DNA of 64,000 nucleotides from Sphingobacterium cellulitidis (GTDB taxonomy: Bacteria; Bacteroidota; Bacteroidia; Sphingobacteriales; Sphingobacteriaceae). A model generated the notes under the pieces. It was not told where the DNA came from, did no database searches, and was given only the letters and a program-made list of their open reading frames with translations. Below, one piece after another: positions 54,399 through 63,975 of the stretch. Each line of letters starts with the position of its first letter. Within the stretch, counting starts at the first letter, position 1. A program made the position numbers and the translations under genes. The stretch spans positions 729,810 to 793,809 of the forward strand of contig NOUX01000001.1 of the NCBI GenBank assembly GCA_002245855.1, read 5' to 3'.

Positions 54399-54998
54399 AT
54401 GCGTATTGCAGAATTTAAAATATCGAGAGTATTGCCCCTAACAATTGTTTTGCTAGGGGCAATCTTGTCAATTGCCTGTGAAAACGACATCAAGGATATT
54501 GACCGATTAGCCAACATCCAGAAGGAAGAGGCGGTTGATATTTCCAAAGATGTGACGGTGATATACAGTGATTCAGCCAAGGTAAAGGCGGAATTAAAAG
54601 CACCTGAGATGCGTGTATATCATGATAGTACCGGAAATTATGAATTCAAAAAGGGAGTACAGATTATTTTCTTTGACGACCAAGCAAAAGAAATGCAAAG
54701 AGTGACCTCGGAGTATGCCCTACAAAAACATCTTGAGGGATTAACCGAGTTCCGAAAGAATGTAGTGATTACAAAAGTAGATGGGACGGTGATTAAGACG
54801 GAAGAATTAATCTACGATGAAAAGAACAAGAAGTATTATGGTAGCCAGCCTATTACAGCGGAATATAATGATGGTCGGACATCAGCCCAAGGAACCTCTT
54901 TCACGGCGGATGCGGATTTCAATGATATTCGATTCATGAATGGTACGGCGATTCATTATTCAACTTCAGACTCCCAGATCCCTTCATTTGGAAACTAG
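54399..54998 (+). CDS. lptC: LptC-like lipoprotein of lipopolysaccharide export
   Basis: 199 residues. The signal sequence ends in a lipobox-like LSIAC (Cys27); the LPS-export LptC proteins of Bacteroidota are often lipoproteins, unlike the membrane-anchored E. coli form. The rest is a beta-jellyroll typical of the LptC/LptA fold (VYHDSTGNYEFKKGVQIIFFD, ITKVDGTVIKTEELIYDEK, both seen in part). It links the inner-membrane LptBFG transporter to LptA. The gene follows an outer-membrane protein gene. Confidence 0.88.
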   Translation: MRIAEFKISRVLPLTIVLLGAILSIACENDIKDIDRLANIQKEEAVDISKDVTVIYSDSAKVKAELKAPEMRVYHDSTGNYEFKKGVQIIFFDDQAKEMQRVTSEYALQKHLEGLTEFRKNVVITKVDGTVIKTEELIYDEKNKKYYGSQPITAEYNDGRTSAQGTSFTADADFNDIRFMNGTAIHYSTSDSQIPSFGN

Positions 54999-55036
54999 CA
55001 GAAATTGAATGCTTTGGCCTAAAAAAAATTGAAATC

Positions 55037-55068
55037 TGGTAAATATAAATTTTTACCATATTTTTTTA
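55037..55068 (+). terminator. Possible weak terminator after lptC
   Basis: TGGTAAA and TTTACCA arms followed by TATTTTTTT; A/T-rich and therefore weak. Confidence 0.4.
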
Positions 55069-55147
55069 TAAAAGTTGTATCTTGCGCCTTGTTTTAAAGA
55101 AAAAACAAATTAATTAAAATATTAGCATAAAATTATAGAATATCGTT

Positions 55148-57247
55148 ATGGGATTAATGACCTCTTTGCGAAACCGTGCGGGCTTAGTCATTTTCGTGAT
55201 TGGTTTAGCAATTGTTGCATTTTTATTAGGTGATGCCATCAATGTTGGTACCCCATTTTGGCAAAGAAACCAAAATGAGGTTGGAAGTATCAATGGAGAA
55301 GGTATAGATTATCAAAGCTTCAATCAACAAGTTGACCAAGCTAGCCAAATGTATCAACAACAAATGGGTGGTGCATCGTCACCACAAATGCGTGGATTTG
55401 CAGTTCAACAAGTTTGGAATCAATTTTTAACACAAAACCTATTAAATCAAGAAATTGAAAAGTTAGGCCTACAAGTTGGTAAGGAAGAATTGAATAGTTT
55501 ACTATTCGGCAATAACCCTTCGCCTCAAATTGTACAAGCATTCACCAACCCTCAGACAGGACAGTTTGATAAAAACTATTTATCAGCAGTTATTGAGCAA
55601 GCCAAAACAAACCCTGAAATGAATGCTCAGTGGGAAGGTTTATTACAGAATGTTAAAAACGAACGTTTAAATCAAAAATATACCAACCTAATCAATAACA
55701 GCATTTATACGACTTCTTTGGAGGCTGAATATGATTATAATTCACGTAATAAACTAGCTAACTTCAAATATGTGATGTTGGATTATGCTTCAGTAAAGGA
55801 TTCTGAGATCAAATTGACTGATGCAGATTACAAGGAATATTACGACAAGAACAAGAATGCATTCAAAAACCCTGAAGAGGTTCGTACCTTGGAATATGTG
55901 TTATTTGATGCGAAACCAAATGCTGCAGATACGGCATTAGTATTAGGTGAAGTTCAAAAATTAAAAACAGAATTACAGAACTCGACGAATGATTCAAGTT
56001 TTGTAACGATCAATTCTGAGAACAAATATCCAGTTCGTTATTATTCAAAAGGACAGTTGAGCCCAGCATTAGATTCAGTTGCGTTCAATAGTGCAGCAGG
56101 AACAGTTGTAGGTCCATATTTGACTCAAAATGTATATGAAATTGCAAAAGTAATTTCAGTTAAGAACAGTCCGGACTCAGTAAATGCTAGTCATATTTTA
56201 ATCAACCCAGCGACAGAAGGTGGCGTTGATAAAGCGATGGCGAAAGCAGATTCAATCAAGAATTTAATTCAAGGAGGAGCTAATTTTGCAGCATTGGCAG
56301 TAGAATTCAGTGCAGATCCTAACAGCAAGAACAACGCTGGAGAATTAGGCACATTAACTCGCGGAAATATTCCTGAGTTAGATGAGGTTTTATTTGATGG
56401 TAAAGCTGGCGATGTAAAAGTTGTTTCTACAAACTTCGGAGTTCACGTTGTAAAAGTAAATAGACAAGTAGGCAACTCCACGATTGCGAAATTAGCGATT
56501 GTAGATAAGAGCATAAACTCAGGAAAAGCGACAACTGATGCAGCCTATGCAAAAGCAAATCAATTTTTCACTGCCGCAAACAAGAGCAATTTCAATGATA
56601 TTGCTAAACAACAAAACGTTGAAATCTTAAAGAATGATCGTACAGTTGCGATGGACAATATGTTAGCTGGCGTTGAAGTGCCTAGAGAATTAGTTCGTTG
56701 GGCATTTGAGGCTGAGAATGGTGAAGTAAGTGATAAGATTTATGAAAGTACAGATAACTTTATCGTTGCTCGAGTAACCAATATCCAACCAAAAGGAATT
56801 CAGCCAATGGAGTCAGTTAAGACATTAATTGAGCCGGTTGTTAAGAATTTGGTAAAAGCACGTATGTTGAAAGAGAAAATGAACAATGCTTTATCGGGAG
56901 CAAATTCCCTTGATCAAGTAGGTCAAAAATTAGGTAAGAATGTTCAGACTGTAGACAATGTAGTTTTGGCGAATCCAGTTATTCCAGGAGTTGCAGTAGA
57001 AAATGCTGTAGTAGGAACGGTATTTGGATTACAACCAAACAAGCCATCTAAGTCAATTGAAGGTAAGCAAGGTGTATATGCTGTTCAAGTAACAGGTTTT
57101 GTAAACCCTAAAGCCTTAGCTGGGGAGGAATTAACCGCACAACAAAAACAGATCACAGAATCAAAATCTCAGCGTTCATGGGGGACTATTTTAAAAGCCC
57201 TACAGGACAATGCTAAGATTGTTGACAATCGTATTAAATTCTATTAA
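55148..57247 (+). CDS. Membrane-anchored periplasmic peptidyl-prolyl isomerase/chaperone, PpiD/SurA type
   Basis: 699 residues. A single N-terminal membrane helix (about 14-30, VIFVIGLAIVAFLLGDAI) anchors a large periplasmic chaperone. A SurA/PpiD-like N-terminal domain (about 45-220) precedes a parvulin-type rotamase (about 344-440: ASHILINPATEG ... FAALAVEFSADPNS, GELGTLTRG, FGVHVVKV). The C-terminal region is helical and chaperone-like. It helps fold outer-membrane or periplasmic proteins. It ends shortly before a terminator that also lies in the next promoter region. Confidence 0.94.
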   Translation: MGLMTSLRNRAGLVIFVIGLAIVAFLLGDAINVGTPFWQRNQNEVGSINGEGIDYQSFNQQVDQASQMYQQQMGGASSPQMRGFAVQQVWNQFLTQNLLNQEIEKLGLQVGKEELNSLLFGNNPSPQIVQAFTNPQTGQFDKNYLSAVIEQAKTNPEMNAQWEGLLQNVKNERLNQKYTNLINNSIYTTSLEAEYDYNSRNKLANFKYVMLDYASVKDSEIKLTDADYKEYYDKNKNAFKNPEEVRTLEYVLFDAKPNAADTALVLGEVQKLKTELQNSTNDSSFVTINSENKYPVRYYSKGQLSPALDSVAFNSAAGTVVGPYLTQNVYEIAKVISVKNSPDSVNASHILINPATEGGVDKAMAKADSIKNLIQGGANFAALAVEFSADPNSKNNAGELGTLTRGNIPELDEVLFDGKAGDVKVVSTNFGVHVVKVNRQVGNSTIAKLAIVDKSINSGKATTDAAYAKANQFFTAANKSNFNDIAKQQNVEILKNDRTVAMDNMLAGVEVPRELVRWAFEAENGEVSDKIYESTDNFIVARVTNIQPKGIQPMESVKTLIEPVVKNLVKARMLKEKMNNALSGANSLDQVGQKLGKNVQTVDNVVLANPVIPGVAVENAVVGTVFGLQPNKPSKSIEGKQGVYAVQVTGFVNPKALAGEELTAQQKQITESKSQRSWGTILKALQDNAKIVDNRIKFY

Positions 57248-57259
57248 CATAGAATTCGT

Positions 57260-57267
57260 TAAATTTG
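57260..57267 (+). promoter_or_regulatory. -7 element of the DUF2480 gene
   Basis: TAAATTTG, matching TAnnTTTG, two bases before the terminator hairpin of the preceding gene. Confidence 0.5.
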
Positions 57268-57268
57268 C

Positions 57269-57300
57269 AGCTGGATGACAATAGTTATCCAGCTTTTTTT
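57269..57300 (+). terminator. Intrinsic terminator after the PpiD-like gene
   Basis: AGCTGGAT and ATCCAGCT with two to three further inner pairs around an AATA loop, followed by a T run. It overlaps the likely start point of the next gene's transcript. Confidence 0.9.
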
Positions 57301-57312
57301 ATTTTTATAGAA

Positions 57313-57828
57313 ATGGACATTCAAGAGAACATAGTTAACAAGGTTGCGCAGAGTGGATTGATTACGATTGATCTAGCGGAACATGCGCCAAAGGCAGCCA
57401 TTGAGATATACGATATCAAGGAAAATTTATTCCATGGATTGATCTTAAAAGAAAAAGATTTCAGGGAATTCATCAAAACCCATGATTGGTCGCAGTATAA
57501 GGACAAACATATAGGCATTATCTGCTCGGCTGATGCGATTGTTCCTACCTGGGCATATATGCTGTTATCGACAAAGTTGGTGGATTACGCCTTATCCATC
57601 CATTTTGGGGATGAGGATTATGTCCGCAAGACTTTATTTGATCATGCACTATCCAGCTTAGATTACAGTCAATATCAGGATCAGAGGATCGTGGTGAAGG
57701 GATGTGGAGATATTCCAGTTCCGGAGTCTGCCTTTGTTACTTTTACGACCCAATTAAGCAAGGTTGCCAAAAGTGTTATGTATGGTGAGCCCTGTTCAAC
57801 TGTTCCAGTATTCAAGCGAAAATCTTAA
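57313..57828 (+). CDS. DUF2480-family protein
   Basis: 171 residues from the ATG at 57313 (MDIQENIVNKVAQSGL); the longer frame starts at a TTG inside the promoter box and runs through the terminator, so it is rejected. The sequence (IDLAEHAPKAAIEIYDIKENL, written in part; FREFIKTHDWSQYKDKHIGI) matches the small DUF2480 family largely restricted to Bacteroidota. No function is known and there are no catalytic motifs. The DUF3108 gene follows 30 bases later. Confidence 0.82.
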   Translation: MDIQENIVNKVAQSGLITIDLAEHAPKAAIEIYDIKENLFHGLILKEKDFREFIKTHDWSQYKDKHIGIICSADAIVPTWAYMLLSTKLVDYALSIHFGDEDYVRKTLFDHALSSLDYSQYQDQRIVVKGCGDIPVPESAFVTFTTQLSKVAKSVMYGEPCSTVPVFKRKS

Positions 57829-57858
57829 ACTTTCCGATATAATTGCTGTCAAACCCAT

Positions 57859-58650
57859 ATGAAAAGAACAATTTCATTAATCATTTTTAGTGTTTTCCTA
57901 ATGACTAGCGTCCTGGGACAAGCACTTCCCTATTTAAAAGATCCGACATTTAAACCCGGCGAGGTATTAAAGTATAAGCTTAGATATGGTTTTATTTCAG
58001 CAGCTACTGGTACCTTATCTGTTCAGGAGTCAAAATATAGTTTTGGAGTGAATGATGCGATACATTTATCAGCATTTGGCCAGACTTCAGGGGCATTTTC
58101 GAAATTCTACACCGTAAAGAATCAATATGATTCCTATATAGACCAATCGAATTTCTTACCGATTTTGTATACTGAAAACATTCGTGAGAACAATTATCGT
58201 CGTGTAGAATATGCCACCTTTGACCATAAGACCAAGAAGGTAAAGGGTAAAAAAGGAACATTTACCAGTCCAACCCAGCAGACCTTTGACTTGGTTTCGG
58301 CCTATTATTTTTCAAGAAATCTGGATTTCTCCAATTTAAAATCGGGGGATAAATTCAAGATTACCTATTTTTTGAATGACGAGGTAGCGCAGTTGGGTGT
58401 TGAGTATATTGGAGTTGAGAAAGTGAAATCGGTACTAGGGGAATTAGAATGTATCAAGCTAAGTCCTGAAATTTCTCCGGGAAGAATTTTTAAAAAGAGC
58501 AGTCGTTTGTATCTTTGGGTCACCAATGATGGTAATCGGATACCTGTAAAGGCTCAGGTTGAGATTTTGATTGGTTCGGTGACGATGGATTTGGTGAGTG
58601 CTGATGGGTTAAAATACCCATTGGGCAAGCGAGTAAGTTATTCAAAATAA
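57859..58650 (+). CDS. DUF3108-family exported protein
   Basis: 263 residues with a signal peptide (about 1-21, VLGQ). The core (FKPGEVLKYKLRYGFISAATG, seen in part; GRIFKKSSRLYLWVTNDG) fits DUF3108, a periplasmic beta-rich fold seen widely in Bacteroidota and proteobacteria, of unknown function. Between DUF2480 (30-base gap) and DUF3109 (3-base gap), all on the plus strand, so likely co-transcribed. Confidence 0.85.
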   Translation: MKRTISLIIFSVFLMTSVLGQALPYLKDPTFKPGEVLKYKLRYGFISAATGTLSVQESKYSFGVNDAIHLSAFGQTSGAFSKFYTVKNQYDSYIDQSNFLPILYTENIRENNYRRVEYATFDHKTKKVKGKKGTFTSPTQQTFDLVSAYYFSRNLDFSNLKSGDKFKITYFLNDEVAQLGVEYIGVEKVKSVLGELECIKLSPEISPGRIFKKSSRLYLWVTNDGNRIPVKAQVEILIGSVTMDLVSADGLKYPLGKRVSYSK

Positions 58651-58653
58651 GAA

Positions 58654-59220
58654 ATGATAGAAGTAGGAAATGTCCTTGTTCATGAGGACATCATCAACAA
58701 TGATTTTGTATGCAACCTTAGCAAATGTAAAGGTGTTTGTTGTATCGAGGGTGATGCTGGCGCACCACTTACAGAAGCTGAGACAAAAATATTAGCGGAT
58801 ATTTATCCCAAAGTGAAGCCTTATCTAACAGAGGCTGGCATCAAGGCGATTGAGGAGCAAGGAACCTCGGTTGTTGATGCTGATGGTGATTTGACGACCA
58901 CCTGTGTTGGTGGGAATAAAGAGTGTGCCTATGTTACTTGGGAGAATGGCATTACAAAATGCGGCATTGAAAAAGCCTATGAAATGGGTGATGTTCAATG
59001 GAAGAAACCTATTTCTTGTCATCTCTACCCTATCCGCGCGACACACTATCCTGAGTTTGATGTCTTGCATTATGACCGTTGGTATATCTGCAAGGATGCC
59101 TGTAGTTTTGGTCAAGAGCTTAAAATTCCAGTTTATAAGTTCTTGAAAGACCCCTTAATTCGTGAATACGGCGAAGAATGGTATGCACAGCTTGAAAATA
59201 CCTTAGCTTCTAAAGCATAA
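58654..59220 (+). CDS. DUF3109-family cysteine-rich protein
   Basis: 188 residues, no signal peptide. Numerous cysteines are arranged as in YkgJ/DUF3109 proteins: C20-x4-C25-x3-CC (29,30), then single Cys in TTCVGG, KECAY, TKCGI and SCHLYPI, and a last pair CKDAC. This suggests a metal or iron-sulfur site. The role is unknown. It follows the DUF3108 gene by three bases. Confidence 0.88.
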   Translation: MIEVGNVLVHEDIINNDFVCNLSKCKGVCCIEGDAGAPLTEAETKILADIYPKVKPYLTEAGIKAIEEQGTSVVDADGDLTTTCVGGNKECAYVTWENGITKCGIEKAYEMGDVQWKKPISCHLYPIRATHYPEFDVLHYDRWYICKDACSFGQELKIPVYKFLKDPLIREYGEEWYAQLENTLASKA

Positions 59221-59273
59221 TTTTAGTATTTTTATTGCGATTCAGTTTCATCTGAAGGTCTTATACCCACTAC

Positions 59274-60248
59274 ATGTTAACATTAGACGAAATACAACTT
59301 CCTATAAAAGAACATCTCAAGCGCTTTGAAAAGACCTTCAAAGCATCCATGCAGAGTTCTGCTCCCTTATTAGATCGTATTACCCGGTATATAATAAAGC
59401 AAAAGGGCAAACAGATGCGTCCGATGTTTGTTTTCTTTTCAGCTGGACTCAGCGGAGGGATTACAGAGTCGACCTATCGGGGTGCTTCATTGGTTGAATT
59501 GCTCCATACGGCATCATTAGTACATGATGATGTGGTGGATAATTCCAATGAGCGTCGAGGATTTTTCTCGATCAATGCACTTTGGAAGAATAAGGTTGCT
59601 GTATTGGTAGGTGACTTTTTATTATCTAAAGGGTTATTACTTTCTGTAAAGCATAAGGAGCATGATTTATTAAGATTAGCTTCCGAAGCAGTTGAGCAAA
59701 TGAGTGAGGGTGAATTATTACAGATTGAGAAAGCTAGGCACCTAGACATCGAGGAATCCATTTATTACGATATTATACGCAAGAAAACGGCTTCGTTAAT
59801 AGCATCATGTTGTGCAATTGGCGCTTCATCAGCAGGGGCCGATGAAGAAACGATTGAAAAGCTTAGATTATTTGGGGAGAAGGTTGGTATTGCTTTTCAA
59901 ATCAAGGATGATTTATTTGATTTTGGGTTAGATGATGTTGGAAAGCCAGTAGGTAACGATATCAAGGAGAAGAAAATGACCTTACCTTTAATTTATGCAT
60001 TAACGGTAGTTGATAAGAGCCAAAAGCGTAAAATCATTAATTTGGTAAAGAATCATAATGAAGATTCCCAGAAAGTGGCCGAAGTGATAAATTTTGTCAA
60101 AATCAACGGTGGATTAGATTATGCAACTAAACAAATGCTGAAATATCAACAAGAAGCTTTTGATATTTTAGATACCATATCAAATGGTGGAGAATATAAA
60201 GCAGGATTAGAACAATTAGTACGTTACACTACAGAAAGAAAGAAATAG
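59274..60248 (+). CDS. Polyprenyl diphosphate synthase
   Basis: 324 residues. Both Asp-rich motifs of trans-prenyltransferases are present: the first in HDDVVDNSNERRG (about residue 86) and the second in KDDLFDFG (about 217). The positions before the first motif (LVELLHTAS) lack a bulky stop residue pattern that I can interpret, so chain length is not assigned; an octaprenyl/heptaprenyl-type quinone side-chain synthase is likely by length. The terC gene follows by three bases. Confidence 0.94.
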   Translation: MLTLDEIQLPIKEHLKRFEKTFKASMQSSAPLLDRITRYIIKQKGKQMRPMFVFFSAGLSGGITESTYRGASLVELLHTASLVHDDVVDNSNERRGFFSINALWKNKVAVLVGDFLLSKGLLLSVKHKEHDLLRLASEAVEQMSEGELLQIEKARHLDIEESIYYDIIRKKTASLIASCCAIGASSAGADEETIEKLRLFGEKVGIAFQIKDDLFDFGLDDVGKPVGNDIKEKKMTLPLIYALTVVDKSQKRKIINLVKNHNEDSQKVAEVINFVKINGGLDYATKQMLKYQQEAFDILDTISNGGEYKAGLEQLVRYTTERKK

Positions 60249-60251
60249 AAT

Positions 60252-61307
60252 ATGAGCCACGAAGCACTTTTTATGATCGGATTTATAATTTTTATAATTC
60301 TGATGTTAGCAATAGATTTAGGTCTATTTTCCAAAAGTGACAAACCAGTATCCTTAAAAGTTGCAGCCATCATGAGTGCCATTTGGGTAACCTTTGCCTT
60401 ATTGTTTGGTTTGCTATTATATTATTGGGGTAACGAACTCCACAATGTTCATGATCTAGCTCGACTCAAGGAAGTTGTCGCCAAGCATATGCATAATATT
60501 GTGATCAATGAAAATGATCTGGCGGCAAGTTTACAGATTTACAATAAGAACTTGACCTTGGAGTATCTAACGGGTTATGTAGTGGAATATGCGCTATCGG
60601 TAGATAATATCTTTGTGATGGTGCTTCTATTCAGTTCCTTTGGTATCCCTGAGAAATACTATCATAAGGTCTTAGTTTGGGGAATTCTAGGCGCCATTAT
60701 TATGCGTTGTATCTTTATTTTCGTAGGTGCAGCCTTGATTACGAAGTTTGGTTGGATTCTATATTTATTTGGAGCCTTCTTAGTCTTTACAGGGTTCAAC
60801 ATGTATATCAACCGGAATAAAGAAGAGGAAGTTGACCCGGAGAACCATCCCGTTGTAAAGTTTGCTTCGAAACACTTCAAGGTAACTCATAAATTGGATC
60901 AAGGTAGATTTTTCCATATTGAGAATGGTGAAAAGTATATGACTCCATTATTTTTGGTGTTATTGGTGATTGAGTTTACGGATTTAATTTTTGCGGTAGA
61001 CTCTATCCCTGCAATCTTTTCAGTGACGAAGGATCCATATATTGTATTCTTTTCCAATATTTTTGCCATCCTTGGACTTAGATCCATGTTCTTCTTATTG
61101 ATTAACATTATTCATAAATTCCATTACCTAAAAGTAGGTTTAGCATTTTTATTAATCTTTATTGGATTGAAGATGCTACTTCACAGCTATTTGAAAGAAT
61201 GGGGCTTTACAACCACGCATTCCCTAATCGTGATTGTCGGCATATTGGCCTTAAGTATCATTGCATCTTTGGCCTTTCCGAAGAAACAGGATTTTGATAA
61301 AGCCTAA
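60252..61307 (+). CDS. TerC/Alx-family membrane protein
   Basis: 351 residues, about nine membrane segments. The conserved acidic residues in membrane segments lie in EYALSVDNIFVMVLLF and EFTDLIFAVDSIPAIF, typical of TerC/Alx proteins. These are linked to manganese export and metal loading of exported enzymes, besides the older tellurite association (family knowledge). It is the last gene of the unit with the prenyl synthase and is closed by a strong terminator. Confidence 0.94.
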   Translation: MSHEALFMIGFIIFIILMLAIDLGLFSKSDKPVSLKVAAIMSAIWVTFALLFGLLLYYWGNELHNVHDLARLKEVVAKHMHNIVINENDLAASLQIYNKNLTLEYLTGYVVEYALSVDNIFVMVLLFSSFGIPEKYYHKVLVWGILGAIIMRCIFIFVGAALITKFGWILYLFGAFLVFTGFNMYINRNKEEEVDPENHPVVKFASKHFKVTHKLDQGRFFHIENGEKYMTPLFLVLLVIEFTDLIFAVDSIPAIFSVTKDPYIVFFSNIFAILGLRSMFFLLINIIHKFHYLKVGLAFLLIFIGLKMLLHSYLKEWGFTTTHSLIVIVGILALSIIASLAFPKKQDFDKA

Positions 61308-61317
61308 AAAATATAAG

Positions 61318-61350
61318 AACGGGTTGCTAAAAATTAGCAACCCGTTTTGT
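61318..61350 (+). terminator. Intrinsic terminator after terC
   Basis: AACGGGTTGCTAA and TTAGCAACCCGTT form a perfect 13-bp stem with a short A loop (61318-61346), followed by TTG and Ts. Confidence 0.9.
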
Positions 61351-61453
61351 TTATCCCAATGAAAGGAATTTGTGCTAATAATTTTACAAATTCCTCCCCT
61401 GTTGATAGCTAATTATTGATAAATTCGTGCACATTAAAAATAAAACAAATCTT

Positions 61454-62635
61454 ATGAATTGGAGTAAATCTATTCTAATTGCAGCGGCGTTTTTTGCTGC
61501 TACACAAGTACAAGCCCAAGACAATTTAATAAATGCCCTAAAAGGAAATGCGAGTGACAACAGCAAGGAAGGGTTTAAGTTCACCGAGGTTATCAATTTA
61601 GGCAGAACTTCTATCAAGGATCAAGGATCTTCGGGTACCTGCTGGTCCTATTCAGGAAACTCCTTTTTGGAGTCAGAGATGATCCGTATGGGAAAAGATC
61701 CTGTTGAGATTTCTCAATTATACACGGCTCGCAACACGTATGTTGAAAAAGCGAAGAACTTTGTAAGATTACATGGAGATCAAGCCCAAGGAGATGGTGG
61801 ACAATTACACGATGTATTGACCATCTTTAGAAAATATGGTGCCGTTCCTTATGATGTTTATACTGGCTTACCAGATGGTCAAACCAGAAATAATTTCAGT
61901 GAAATGAGTCCCATCCTACAATCGATTACAGAGAGTGTAGCGAAGAGCAAGAAGCCAACGAAAAACTGGCTAAAAGCATTCACAGGAGCAATGGATTCCT
62001 ATTTAGGTGAAGTTCCTGAGAATTTCCAATACAAAGGAAAAAGCTATACGCCAAGAACATTTGCTGATCAAGTAATCGGGATCAACCCAGATGACTATGT
62101 TGGAATTTCCTCATTCAATGAACATGCTTATTACAAGCCCTTTGTTTTATTAATTCCAGACAACTGGTCATTTGAGAGTTTCTACAATGTTAAAATGAAT
62201 GACTTGACCGACATTATTGACAAAGCCTTAGACAAAGGATTTACGGTAGCATGGGCGACAGATGTTTCTGAGAAGACATTTAGTTGGAAAAACGGGGTTG
62301 CTTTCGTTCCAGAGAAACCAATTGAAAAAATGAACAAGGAGGAAGTTGATCAATTATTCAATGGTCCAAAACCAGAGGCTAACATTACAGAAGACCAAAG
62401 ACAAGAGGCTTTTGATAATTATGAGACTACAGATGATCACGGAATGCACATTGTAGGTAAAGTAAAAGATCAGAACGGAAAAGAATACTATATTGTAAAG
62501 AACTCATGGGGTGTTTCGAATGATTACCAAGGTTATTTATATGCGACGAAAGAATTTGTTAAATACAAAACAATTTCTTTATTGGTTCATAAGAAAGCAT
62601 TGGAAAAAAACATGCAAAAGCTATTAGGTATTTAG
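61454..62635 (+). CDS. C1-type cysteine peptidase of the aminopeptidase C/bleomycin hydrolase group
   Basis: 393 residues from the ATG at 61454 (MNWSKSILIAAAFF), giving a signal peptide ending VQAQ; an upstream GTG start is less likely. The papain-like triad is visible: Cys in SSGTCWSYSG (about 62), His in HGMHIVG (about 331) and Asn in VKNSWGV (about 350). Bacteroidota commonly export such PepC-like enzymes to the periplasm. No inhibitor or partner gene is adjacent. A terminator closes the gene. Confidence 0.9.
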   Translation: MNWSKSILIAAAFFAATQVQAQDNLINALKGNASDNSKEGFKFTEVINLGRTSIKDQGSSGTCWSYSGNSFLESEMIRMGKDPVEISQLYTARNTYVEKAKNFVRLHGDQAQGDGGQLHDVLTIFRKYGAVPYDVYTGLPDGQTRNNFSEMSPILQSITESVAKSKKPTKNWLKAFTGAMDSYLGEVPENFQYKGKSYTPRTFADQVIGINPDDYVGISSFNEHAYYKPFVLLIPDNWSFESFYNVKMNDLTDIIDKALDKGFTVAWATDVSEKTFSWKNGVAFVPEKPIEKMNKEEVDQLFNGPKPEANITEDQRQEAFDNYETTDDHGMHIVGKVKDQNGKEYYIVKNSWGVSNDYQGYLYATKEFVKYKTISLLVHKKALEKNMQKLLGI

Positions 62636-62654
62636 TCCTAGATAAAATTTTATA

Positions 62655-62683
62655 AAGTCCCGACAAATAAATCGGGACTTTTT
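62655..62683 (+). terminator. Intrinsic terminator after the C1 peptidase
   Basis: AAGTCCCGA and TCGGGACTT around an eight-base A/T-rich loop, followed by Ts. Confidence 0.88.
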
Positions 62684-62739
62684 CATTTTATTAATTATCT
62701 TAGTCTACTAATTATACAGTAGGTAAATAAACACTGATT

Positions 62740-63975
62740 ATGAAAAAGCTAATTTTATTATTATTCACGATTCCTTTCTTAGCGATTGGCCAAGAAAAGG
62801 GAATTTCATTTGAGCACAACACGACCTGGGCCAAAGTAAAGGCGAAAGCAAAAGCGGAGAAGAAGCATATCTTCGTGGATGCCTTTACAACTTGGTGTGG
62901 ACCATGTAAGTGGATGGCTGCCAATGTATTTCCGCAAGAACATGTAGGGACATTCTTTAATGAGAATTTTGTAAACTTAAAAATTCAGATGGATGAGACT
63001 GCGGAAGATAATGCGGATGTTAAATCATGGCGAGAAGAAGCGAAGCGTTTTGCGAAGGATTATAAAATTGCGGCTTATCCAACCTTTTTGATTTTTGATC
63101 CAAATGGCGAGTTGGTACATCGTATTGTTGGCGGTGGAGAAGCGGATCAATTTATTGCATTAGCAAAAGAGGGTCTTGATCCAAATACACAATATGAGAC
63201 ATTAGTAAAGAAATTCAATGCTAATCCTACTGATAAGGCAATTGCAAGATCGACCGCAAAGGCTGCCGTTAAGGCATACGATCGCGATCTAACAGCTAAA
63301 GCAGTAGAAAGTGTGATTAACAATTCCACAGCAGATGAATTATTGGAGAATGAGACATTAAAATTGGTAAGTCAAAATATTGGTAAACCGGGTTCGAAAG
63401 CATTCAGCACCATACTTGCTAACAAAGAAAAAGTAGACGCAAAATTAGGTGCAGGAAAAACAGATGAACTTCTTTCAGTTTCCATTATCAATTCAGAGAT
63501 CGCTCCAGTAGTGATGAAATCTGAGGAAGATATTTTGGATCAGACTGTTGCTGAAGTAAGCAAGAAATATCCGAATGTTTCCTTAACAAATTCAATTGCG
63601 AGCTTCAAACCAAACTTCTACGCGAGGAGAAAAAATTGGCCAGCATTCCGTGATGCCGTTCAAGCATTTATCAATATTGATCCTTCAAAGGTAAATTCTA
63701 GTCAATTAAACTCATTTGCATGGGCAATTTTTGAAAACTGTGATGATCCATCCTGTGTAGAATCTGCATTAGCATGGAGTAAAAAATCATTGGAATCAGA
63801 AAATAACCCTGCATTAATAGATACTTATGCAAACCTATTGCATAAAGTTGGAAAGACCAAAGAGGCTATCGAATGGCAAGAAAAAGCAATTGCCATGGTT
63901 GATGATGCTAGTAAAGCTGAATATCAGGAAACCTTAGAGAAAATGAAAAAAGGTGAACCTACTTGGGTGAAGTAG
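62740..63975 (+). CDS. Exported thioredoxin-fold protein with helical C-terminal extension
   Basis: 411 residues with a signal peptide (about 1-18, LAIGQ). The thioredoxin domain holds WCGPC (Cys53 and Cys56) in FVDAFTTWCGPCKWMAA and the cis-Pro in AAYPTFLIF. The C-terminal about 230 residues are helical and TPR-like (SFAWAIFENCDDPSCVESAL, written in part; LLHKVGKTKEAIEWQEKAI). This is a common architecture among periplasmic redox proteins of Bacteroidota. It likely works in disulfide or oxidative-stress chemistry. The stop codon touches a heptamer repeat array at the window end. Confidence 0.92.
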   Translation: MKKLILLLFTIPFLAIGQEKGISFEHNTTWAKVKAKAKAEKKHIFVDAFTTWCGPCKWMAANVFPQEHVGTFFNENFVNLKIQMDETAEDNADVKSWREEAKRFAKDYKIAAYPTFLIFDPNGELVHRIVGGGEADQFIALAKEGLDPNTQYETLVKKFNANPTDKAIARSTAKAAVKAYDRDLTAKAVESVINNSTADELLENETLKLVSQNIGKPGSKAFSTILANKEKVDAKLGAGKTDELLSVSIINSEIAPVVMKSEEDILDQTVAEVSKKYPNVSLTNSIASFKPNFYARRKNWPAFRDAVQAFINIDPSKVNSSQLNSFAWAIFENCDDPSCVESALAWSKKSLESENNPALIDTYANLLHKVGKTKEAIEWQEKAIAMVDDASKAEYQETLEKMKKGEPTWVK

